This document shows positions 46,149 to 57,100 of a stretch of DNA of 64,000 nucleotides, piece by piece. Within the stretch, counting starts at the first letter, position 1. Each line of letters begins with the position of its first letter. The translations under genes and the position numbers were made by a program. Source of the DNA: Amborella trichopoda (taxonomy: Eukaryota > Streptophyta > Magnoliopsida > Amborellales > Amborellaceae); the NCBI RefSeq assembly GCF_000471905.2, contig NW_006494789.1, positions 8,835,116-8,899,115 of the forward strand. The letters run 5' to 3'. The notes beneath the pieces are model-generated. The model was given only the letters and a program-made list of their open reading frames with translations. It had not been told where the DNA came from and did no database searches.

Positions 46149-47100
46149 TAACTACAAAATACTAAAGTAGGTAATTGTTTTCTTATTAAAAGAAAAAAAA
46201 ATGTTGGAAAAGAAATCAAGTGGTTATTTTCAAGTTTTTTGCATAATTTTAACCAAATCAAGAATAAAAAATTGTACTAATAACTACGAAATAAATCGAA
46301 ACCATGAAATCGAAGCTAAATAAAAAACCATAAAACTAAACCGAAACCAATGAAGTTTAACTAACAGAGAAATGTCCACCACTGAACTCTTTCTTAATAA
46401 TGTAATATAGATATAGATAAGAGTTTTTAAAAATATATACTTTTTAAGAGGAATTCAGAACATAAGTTTTAGGTGGTTAAGATCTTTTGGCACGAAAAAT
46501 GTTTTTTTTTGAGACGGATGATCATGTGTATTTTTAGTATATAAATTTTAGGTGATTTTAGATCTTAACATTGAAGTTACCATCTCAAGACCGCATCTCC
46601 CCTCTTACCCAATGGGTAATACCTATTCACCACTTCAAGCCCGTCGTACCAATGTTATCAAATTCGCATCGCTTTGGCCGAAGAAGTTGAAGCTTTCGGA
46701 TTTTAAGCATAAACCGAAGCTAAGAGAAATGTAGTGTTACCGCTTCGGTTCGATTCGAGCGTTCGGGCTGCTTCGGGTTTCTTCAGGTTTGCTTCGGGCG
46801 GTTTTGGTTAGAAAAGAAATACCTATATAAAAGTATTTTTTAATTTTTATATATTTTTTAATTTTAAATTTTTTCATTATTTTTATATATTATGTATATA
46901 AATATCTAATTTATTTATTTATCTTTTTTATTTTTTTGTAATATTTATATATTATATATATAAATATCTAATTTATTTATATTAAATTAAAAAAAAAATC
47001 CAAAGTCTTCTCCCGAATCGACCGAAACACCAAATTGTTTTATTTTTTTCACCGATCCGAAAAAGACATCTAAGCTAATCTAACAACATTAGTCGTACTC
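46149..47100. other. AT-rich spacer before the MIP2 promoter region
   Basis: No gene. At 46735-46800 there is a patch of 'gcttcggttcgattcgagcg'-type words with 'cggattttaagcataaaccg' to its left, like the ends of a hAT-type miniature element. At 46845-46985 the words 'atttttatatattat' and 'tataaatatctaatttattt' occur twice. Confidence 0.4.
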
Positions 47101-47289
47101 TTATTTCTCGGAACACCACTACGTGTACTTTTCTCCTCTCATTTCCTCTCTCTATAGTTTTCTCTCTCTACCTCTCTCGCTCTTCCCTCCCGAACAACCA
47201 GCCTCTCTCTCTCTTCAAGCATCGCCCCGTTTGGTTAACTCATGCTCCCCAGGAACGCCTCACTTTCTCACAAGCAAAGAACAATCTCT

Positions 47290-47447
47290 CTCTTCCCCTC
47301 TATTTCTCTCACCCTCTCTCGTCCCACTACCCTTTTTATTTCTCTAAAGAGATGCGGTTTGTATAGAGCTCTTCCCCTCTATTTCTCGCACCCTTTCTCT
47401 TCCCAGTACCCTTTCTTTTTCTCTGAAGAGAAGCGGTTTGTAGAGAG
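47290..47447 (+). repeat. 79-bp tandem duplication upstream of MIP2
   Basis: 'ctcttcccctctatttctc' starts at 47290 and at 47369. Both copies run through 'agtaccctttt'-like sequence to 'gaagagatgcggtttgta' and 'gag'. They differ at about one base in eight. Confidence 0.8.
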
Positions 47448-47905
47448 CCTAGGCTCTAAAATATCAAATTAGAGCTTTTTGAAAAATGTGATTTTAATAC
47501 TGTAAATTTTTGTGATAGCTTTAAAATATATTTTTATATTTATTTATAAGTTTCAAAAATAATGTTGATTGCCGATCAACAAAAACTTAAAATTTTTTAA
47601 AATTAATGATTTAAAAATACCTTACAAAATATACTAATTTTCAAACTTAAAATCTATTTTTTTTCCATGCCATGCATCTAGACGTCTAGATTATCGATTT
47701 AAAGATATTTAGCCATCAAAACAACATCTTCCAAAAGCGCTCCACATGAGCTTTTCCTTAAAATACACAATTATTCCCATTTTTTAATGAGAACTGTTTG
47801 AAGTTCACACCTTATACAAAACGCCATTACAAGGCCTTCCAACAACAGTGAAAGTACTTTTCTCAATTCCCCCTCCCATTTGAAGCGCCTCGTGCCCCCA
47901 ATAAA

Positions 47906-47951
47906 TCGACTCCCTCTGCAACTATCCCTCGACTCCCTCTGCAACTATCCC
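47906..47951 (+). repeat. 23-bp duplication in the MIP2 leader
   Basis: 'tcgactccctctgcaactat' plus 'ccc' occurs at 47906-47928 and 47929-47951, identical, some 110 bases ahead of the start codon. Confidence 0.9.
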
Positions 47952-48063
47952 CCTCTCTCTCTCTCTCTCCATTCCCTGTCCGCGGAAACTGCGGAGTATG
48001 TTATCACAGGCAGACTAAATGTTATTGCCGGATATAGAGTCTCTGTAAACCTAAATATATGCA

Positions 48064-48159
48064 ATGGGAGAAGAAGGTCTTCGTAGCCCCAGTCGGATCC
48101 TGTATGAGACCTGCTACCATGCGAGCTCACCTCCTGCACGAGATCCCTCTCATGAACAG
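48064..48159 (+). CDS. MIP2: MIP2 exon 1
   Basis: Thirty-two codons, 'MGEEGLRSPSRILYETCYHA' onward, ending GAACAG before the donor GTGGTG at 48160, a weak but usable site. Ends in phase 0. Confidence 0.8.
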
Positions 48160-51100
48160 GTGGTGCTTAATCCTCTTTTTTCTCATGTATTTTTTTTGTT
48201 TTTCTAAGGCTTGGGGAATTCGACGCACTTGATTGAATTCGCTTTTTCTTTATCTCGTTTGTGTTGAATCGAATCATCTTGCTGGTTTTCTTAAAGTTTG
48301 TTTCTTTTCTACTGTCTTTGATGTAGCAGGATGAGAATTCTAAAAAGGGGATCTTGTCATTTCTCCCATTTCAAGGTGAGTCTTTAGTTTAAAATTTTTT
48401 AATGGCAGTTTGGTTATGTTGTGAGGTTTCAGCATGAATTGATTATTGAAGAGTATTTAAAGCAATATCTCCAAGGTTAGATTGGTGAATAATGAAATTT
48501 CTAGCTAAACTGAATAAGGAATGATTTTTGGCTCAGTTTTTTTCTAATGGGATTTTAGGTTTGCTTTGAGCTTTCAATTCTACCAATTTATTAGCTTTTG
48601 ACCTCAAGGATAACTTTGTGATGATGAATGCTCCAATTAAACAGAAAGGGGGACTCTGAATGGTGAACTGGAAAACATAGATGCTAAGTATTTTTCATGT
48701 TGAAGTTAAAGGCGTGGATTTTCTCTTTGGTTTATTAGTTTTGAAAGAATTGATGAGGTCGCCCTTTGTAAAGTGTATAGCTGATGATTGCAATTTATTT
48801 TGTTCTTACTTTTCTTGATGAATTTCAATGATATATTTTTTATAAAAGTGATTTATATAATAATGAGTTATTTATATAATAATGTATTTAGAGAATATTG
48901 CTTATATGTTTCTTGTGGATTGAAGGCATAAAACAACTCAAAGGGAAGTGGGATAATTATATGCAACAGAAACCATTGAAGAAAGAGAAATTTCTCATTG
49001 TGTCTTCTAAAGGTGTACGCATTGCTGTAGTTATCGGGAACAAGATTACGATCTTGTGGAAAGATGATAATTACACGGAGCCACATGGCATTTTTATTGG
49101 TAAGGGCGTGCTAGCTGCATCTGAAAATTCTCATACAATAATGCATGATCTGGAGGAAATGTGCTTGCATAGCAAAGTTAAAGTCTTCATGTTGATCCAT
49201 AATTTGCATTATGACAGTTGGGAATATAAAATTGTTTGTTCAAAAACAAAAAAAAGTTAAATTGTAATGATTAATATATGGGCATGTATTTGCACGCACG
49301 ATATCTAAACCCTCATTAACATTATTGTCATTCGTACTTCTCACTCCATACTTATGTGCTCTTTAACGCCTATGTTATGCTTTATACCTCAAATGCATGC
49401 GTAAGGCTTTAATACCTTTAGTTTGTTTCTTGGTACCATCATATTGTCTTTGGACAAAAAGTGTGGCATCATTGATCTTCAGGTTATGGCAGTTAATGCA
49501 GGGCTTGGTCATAGAACTCGGCCCTTGACTTGACCGAGTTATTCAGGCAAGTCCGAGTCGATGCTCCTAGTCCTCCTTGAATTTGAAAAGGTCCTAATAA
49601 AGTCTCAAAGTATCCGAATTTTTTTTGGAAAAGTAGCAAAAATTGGAAAAAAAAATGGATAAAAATTATAAAAATGATAGACAATGGGGAAAGTATATAA
49701 AAAATAGAAAGGGAACTAATTTGATGTTCTTTGGTTGTGTTCGTTGTAACTTAAAATTTGCTACTAATCTAGTGCTAATTCAAATGAATGCCATCAACTT
49801 CCACTTCACATTGAATAGTAAAGATTTAATGATTTTCTCTACAATACAAATGTCTAATAGGCACAAATTCAAAATTTCAGATATGTTTACAGTCTCAAAG
49901 AGTTGATAAAACCAATATAGGGATTTTACACTCTTGTACCAAAAGGAACATTGTGGAAATGAAAAGGACACTCCGTGTGTGCAAGAGGATCTCTCCCAAG
50001 TATCTTTAATCGCTAGAGCCGTACCTATCTCTCAGGTCCCCAACCCAAAGTCCCTAAGATGGTCTACGGCCACCATGGCTCGGTTGCTCAACAGTCCCCA
50101 CTTTGGCGCCGTCTCCCACAATGTTGGCTTGGCCTCCAACGATCTCAGGCTCGCCTCTTCCTCATGTCCACAATAGCCCTCGGCATCTGGGCCCTTCTCA
50201 TCCTACCGTCTATTGAGTCTCCTTTGCCACCCCGCCCCCCCCCCCCGCCCCCACCTCTTTTTGTTGGATGTCATCTGGTTCATTAGCAACTTTATCTTCA
50301 AGGACCCTCTTGTTGATTGTTGGTTCTTTTCGCTCCGTTAGCTGTTCCTTTGTTGTATCCTCTTCAAATATTGATGCACTGGATAGTCTTTCAACTAGTC
50401 AACAATTCTCATAGGCCTTTTGACCCAATCAGTTCATCCTTTGAGGACCCTGTATGATGATGCACATCCCAAGGTCGCAAGTAGAAACAAGAGGGGAAGG
50501 CTGACTTTTTGAATGAGTTTATTTTTATTTTATTGCTGTTTTTCCACAGTCTCTTAGTGATTTTCAGTGTTTTAATTAAAGTTAGGAGCAGTTTAGGGAC
50601 CTACGTTTTAATTTAAGTGAAGGGACTTATGGGGGATTTTTATAATGTTATAACTTAAGTGGGGTGCTTTTAATCTTTTTAATTATAATGTAATAAAAGG
50701 GCATATGGTGTGTTGGGGTTTCTAACACTTTTGGATCACAAACAGTAATAACAAGCCCTATATAAGTTTTGGAGTCACTTGTTTGTGCAAGGAAAGCTAG
50801 ATTCACTCAAATCTAGCCTGTTTTAATAGTTTATTGAATTGGTTTTGCCTCTTTTCTTTATTTTCCTGCATCAAATTGGTAACGGAGCCTATGTTTTCAT
50901 AAACAACACAGCTGGAAATCTACAACCAAGTCTATGGTTTGTTGATTTTAGGCTATGTTTTGCCAAATCAGTGTAGAACTTGCTGGCTTCAGCTAGGCCT
51001 TGTTGGTTCTCTGACTAGGGTTGGTGATTTTAGTGAACCGATGGTATTAAGAAGAGGTAGAGGCGGGGGCATCCATCTGGATCCACCTTGTGATGAGTGG

Positions 51101-54100
51101 GATCAAGAGATAGAGGATCTGAGGCAACAATTTCAAGAACTTACTAGGCGGTTTGTAAGCATCAATCATAGGTGAGATGAAGTTTTGTTCGTCCAAGATG
51201 ATGTTGAGTACAACCTTTTTCACGATCGTGATCTGCGGGATAAGTGGAGTGAAGAAAAATATGATCGGAGCAATAGGCAGCACTCAAAGTTCATAGATCT
51301 AAAAATAGATACTCTTGATTTTGAAGGAAAGTCGAAGCCCGATGACTTTATAGATTGGTTGAACACCATAAAAAGGTTCCTTGATTATGTGTCAGAGAAT
51401 AAAAAGGCTAAAAATTATTGCCATTAAGTTGAAGAAAAATGCTTTGATATGGTGGGAATAGCTGAGCACAAGAGCGAAAGAATGGGATATAAATAATGCA
51501 TTTTGTAACGCATTATCTAGACGGTCTATTTTCAAAATTTAAAGTGTTTATAGATCTACTCGCATCTCTTTGGAGCTTGAAATTTAATAATTAGTGGTAA
51601 CAATACATTTTCATGGCATGAGAAAGTTTTATGGCATCGAAACTACATCTTTCGATATTATTTGCTCGATACTTCAATAGTATTGGGTTGACACCTTATA
51701 CAAACCTCGTCCTTTAAATTGGGTTGTTTTTGCCTCTTTTCTTTATTTTACTGCATCAAATATGTAATCCAAGTTGATAGGACTGTAATCCTCCTTCTCT
51801 CTCCTTTTTTGCCTCTTCCTCATGTTCAGTCGTACTACACATAGACTAGCTTGAGGAACCTCTCATTCTATCTTGAGGAACCTCTCGGTCACAACCTGTT
51901 TTTCTTGGAGCATGGGTCCACTATAATGTACTCCAATTTCTGTCACAAATTGTGATGGAACAAGTTCTGCTGAGGATCTTGATTGTGATCTCTGTAAGCT
52001 AGGGTTGTAGCCTCCATGTGTTTCCCACCATTTCACTGAAATGTGGAGGAAAAATTAGTCAAATAGGAGTATAATCACCCATACTAGTTATAATCGGATT
52101 TATGACTTGGGGAATTTGAATCCCAACCTGGTTCCAAGTGTGCTGGACCTCTTTTCGGAAGATTGGATGCTAATTTTCTATATACATTTATATAAAAACT
52201 AAAAGCAAGTTACAAGGTACACATTTTCAATTTTCAAACAACAACAAGCTATGATAGACATTGTATCACAAATTTAAAGTTTAAACAAAAGCTTACCCCT
52301 TTCAAGGCTTCAACTTGGACATCCTTATTTGGCTCTCCTTTTCGTGTAGTACTTCACCCCTACCATGATCTTAGTGCTCACTCTGACCAAGTTGGTAGGT
52401 AATATGCTGGGTTAAAGAAAAAGCTGAACGCTCCGAAAACATCGTTAGACGGTTCAAATAGATTAACACAAATCACAAGTTAAGACATGAATATAAATTA
52501 AAGCTTGAAATTGAGAGATACTTGTTGCATGGATATGGTAGTGTAGTGTACCATCCCACTTCTAATCAAATGACCCTCCATACTTTATTGTAGAATTTGC
52601 ACTGGGCTTGTATGGCCAACTTTTCACTATCTAGTGCTGCATATAAGAATCTCATTATAGGCTTGACATCCAAATCGACAATCCTTAAGACGCGTATGAG
52701 TGGGGCAGTGGTAGGCTGGCAGCAACAATTTCATTGCACTTATCCCAAAATATGTGATTACTAATGTTTTTGTCAACCTCTCTTCTAGTCCGAGTCCTTG
52801 AGGTTTGTGTGGGGATGCATTAATCTGATGCCACCATCTTCTTTAATCCCATTCACTACTTCGATATTAACTCCAATATCAAGTATTAGGTTTGCAAGCC
52901 TATTGATAACATGCCTTACGAGCTCCCTGTGACTATGTTGCCTCATTAAGGATCAAGGAGTGATTGTCTGTGAATTTTGTAATCTTCTTCTTCACTTCCT
53001 TCAGTTCAAGATTGGCTTCTAACATTTGGTCTATACAATGAGCGTTGTATGGGCTCCAAACCAAACACTTCCTCTTATTCTTAGTAACTTCCTTGCTTTA
53101 ACAGAGCTCTTCTACACTGATGCTTCTTGGCATCTCCATTTTGGTCTCAAACTGTGCCTCTTATTTTTTTTTGGGTAATTCAGTGGGGAAGACTGGCCCC
53201 TACCCGTTTTTTCAATAAATAGGGGAGTTACATTTTGAAGGTGTTAATTGGGGGTGTCAGGCGGTAGGAATGGATACCACGATGTGGTAACTGGGTGTGG
53301 GCATGCTACCACCACGACCCCAGCCCCATTCTTGACTGTGCCTCTTATTCCTCTTGAGAAGGTGTATAATACTCATGCCCTATCTCCTCAACTACCCTCT
53401 ATCTATGTACCTTCTTTCTCTTTGCAGTTCAGATAGATCACTACATCTGCTTCGTCACTTGTGCAAGCACACTTGGACAAGGCCGCGCATTGCCTCCAAT
53501 ATGGGCGATGCCCTTTGTAGGCTTCCTCCTATGTGCATTCTTAATCCCCCTTACCTCTCTTGTAAAACTTCCCCGCATGTGGCCATGTTGGATCCTCCCT
53601 TGTCATCTCTTAAGCCTACAAAAGAAAGCATGCTAAATCCATAGATGCCCAACCAAGAATTCATATTCATCAAGATATAGGGAAATTTAAAATATAGAAT
53701 TTCATATTCTTAAAACAAACAAAGCATGCCAATGCATAACAAAACCATAAAAAAAAGTGCACAAAAAAAAGGAAGAAGAAGAGACCATTACCAACATTAT
53801 GTGGAACGTCTATAAAACCTTCTTTTTATGTGTCAAAGCTTTCAAAAAACAAGAAAAACTGAAATTTTGAGAGAAAATACCACTTTTAAAAGCATTGAAG
53901 AACAATAGAGGCATCGGAAAACCATTAAAAAAAGGGATACTCATCTCTTGGATAAAATATGTGTTGGACTTGTTACAACAAATGGGGATGTTGGAATCTG
54001 GACCTACAGTTACTCCTATAGAAGGCAATCATAAACTTCATGGGCAAAGGGGAGAGTTACTCAAACATCCTAATCAGTATCAACGAATAGTGGACAAGCT

Positions 54101-57100
54101 ATATACCTCACAATCACTCAATCAGACATTCTTATGCGGTTAGCGTGGTTAGTGAACTTACGCATGCGCCACATAAGCCCCACCTCGATGTTGTGTACCA
54201 AATATTAACATATCTCAAGTTTGCTCTAGGGCAAGGGGTATTTTTCTCAAATCAAGGACATCCTAATGTTGCAGTTTACACAAATGCTGAAATTGATGTA
54301 TTGAATGTCGTTACTAATGTTCTGAATTAAATAAAGAATGTAAAAATACTTCATTCGTTAATAATGAAATTTTTTAAAAATATATTTATTTGGGTTCTCA
54401 GAATTTTGGAATGACACTAAGTACAATTTGTAGACACCCGTACAATTTTTAAACACTGTTCATATGTTAAATAATAATAAGTATGAATAAGAAATTTACT
54501 TTAAAAAATAGAAAAATAAATATGAATAATAAATTTGAAATAGGAAAATGTTTCACTTGTAAATTAAAAAAAGAGTAATGATCCTATGAGACCCTCCCAC
54601 ACCCATTCGTGTAGGACCCCAAAGGATTACCATTAAATTTGGCATAGATCTCTAGAAAAGTCAAGTCCCACACCCATGTGATAACTTTTCTAGATATCTG
54701 TGCCAAATTTAATGGTGATCCTTTGGGGTCCTATACACATGGGTGTGGGAGGGTCTCATAGGATCATTACTCTTAAAAAAATAAATATGAATAATAAATT
54801 TGAAATAGGAAAATGTTTCACTTGTCCATTGGGGAAGTCTATGTTTATGTTTACAAAACATAACGATATTATTTTATGGGATTGCATATTGTAAGACCCT
54901 CAATGTTTGGAGCAAGGAGGTCCCAACTAATCCTAGCCATCAAATGTCGAATCGGACAGCTTGGTGTACATTACAAAGTTCGAGATTTTTTTTTTGGGGA
55001 CTTTGAGCTTGATAAACGAGACATTATTAGCCCTCCAATTTCAATTCTAATGGACAAAAATGACTATGACGACCTTGTATAAAAAGGCAAATTATCTTAC
55101 TGTATACATTTCTGTATCTTATTTTTCTTTTAAAAAATGAGATTTTGTTTGTGATATATATATTCTTGAAAATGAGATGTTTGTTTCTTCGTGATGCTCT
55201 ATATTGTAATCCATGGGAATCAAATCTAACCCAATACTCCTTCCCAATTCTCTTTAAGAAGTAATCGGCAAGTTCCAGAACTAGTAGAAAAGCAAGTTGT
55301 GTAAGAATCCCTAAATTTATTTTAAAATTCACTACTTAGTTGACGCGATGTCGACTTTGCACGTGATTCCAAAAACTTGGATCAATAAAGGTGGATGTGA
55401 GATTCCATGTTGATTGAATCACAGTTTCGTGCACCTATGAAACATGGTATTTGATGTTGTGGAATCTGGATTCCAGAAAAAATTATTCAGGAATACATAA
55501 ATGTGGAATCAAGATTCCTAACTCTATGAAAATAGTTTCTATGAAGATTCCTTGATGCAAAACCTGAATCAGAATTTCAAAGCCGAATTGCCATCTAAGG
55601 TGAGAGATTCTAGTAAGTATGATATCACCCTGACAAAGTCAGCCCATTATTGTTAAATCATAGGACTAAGCCCTTCTTTTGCAGATTGTTATGCCTTATT
55701 TGTTGTGTTTGGGAAGAGCGCAATATTTGTATATTCTGAAATCAAAGGGTTCAAGAGTTGGTCCTTAGGAAGATGATTAGGAATATGGTGGTTTCATTGT
55801 TGCTTCCTCTCCCTCTTCTTCTCTCTCTCTAAACACTTCTCCCTTCCTATAGCTCTACCCAATCTTGATATCACCCTGACAAAGTATGATATCAGGGTGA
55901 GAGATTCCGGTAAGTATGATATCACCCTGACAAAGTCAGCCCATTATTGTTAAATCATAGGACTAAGCCCTTCTTTCGCAGATTTTTATGCCTTATTTGT
56001 TGTGTTTGGGAAGAGAGCAATGTTTGTCTATTCTGAAATCAAAGGGTTCAAGAGTTGGTCCTTACGAAGATGATTAGGAATATGGTGGTTTCATTGTTAC
56101 TTCCTCTCCCTCTTCTTCTCTTGCTCTAAACACTTCTCCCTTCCTATAGCTCTACCCAATCTTCTGCCCCCATATTTCTGCCGTCTTTCTTTCTCTGCTT
56201 TCTTCTCGCATCTCATTCTTCTTAGCTTCTGCTTTGCGCTCTCCCAATATTCCCCTCACTCACCACCCTGGCTTTTCTCAATTTTGTTTGCAGTCTAGCT
56301 CTTGCGAACTGCTTCTCTCGTCTCTTTTGCCTTTCTTTTTGTTTTCTGTTTGAACTTCTGATCCCCATTCTTTATTTGATCACCGGTTCATGTCGATCAC
56401 CATATACGGGATTTGTATGCAAACTTTATATTAGTAGTAATAAAGTTAACCTTTTATCAAAAAAAAAGGTGGTTTTGCATGCTTTGATTCAACAAGAATT
56501 TTTGAGGTATTAGGGTCATTGACTTCTTGAAAGATTGGAAGCTTTTGGCCTCACCAGGTGCATCCTTGTTTCAACCCAGGACATTTTTGGTTTATATTAT
56601 GTGGACTCTACTGTTTGGATGCCGTACTCCTGTTGGACATATATTGATACACATACTAATGCAGATTCCTCTAGATTCTTCTTCTTGTTTATCAACCATT
56701 GATTGCATCACTTAAGCGATTTGACCTTCCTTTGTTTCTAAGTAAATCCATATGTAGTTTGAAAATATCTATGGATTCAACATACCAATGTTTCTCTTGA
56801 TATTAGGAAAACATAGTTGGATTTGGTCAATATAATCAAGACGAGACCAGATTGGTCAGTTCAGACTGGGAACTGGTATACCTACGTACCAACTGTTGGT
56901 TTAGGGTCCCTGAACTAGGGGAGCACTAAACCCATAAAAAACTTGCCTGAACCGGTCGGTTGAGACCTGTGGCCTGTTGGGACCTGTCAAATACATGTTA
57001 ACTGGCCCGTTAAGACTAATTTTGACTAGATTTTGAAATATTATAATAATTTTTTTGTTGATATTTTCAGACCGGTATAGCGGTGAAATGGCTGGTCTGA

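Larger units (their letters stand above)
47101..48063 (+). promoter_or_regulatory. Putative promoter and 5' leader of MIP2
   Basis: This is the interval directly upstream of the MIP2 start codon. It holds two CT-rich stretches (about 47120-47450 and 47950-47975), as often seen around plant transcription starts, and no gene-like frame. I could not fix a TATA box or start site. It contains a 79-bp tandem duplication (47290-47368 and 47369-47447) and a 23-bp duplication at 47906-47951. Confidence 0.4.

Noticed and set aside
48898-49260. The 120-codon frame as a single-exon gene
   Set aside because: Only 48926-49099 matches MIP2; both ends coincide with good splice sites.
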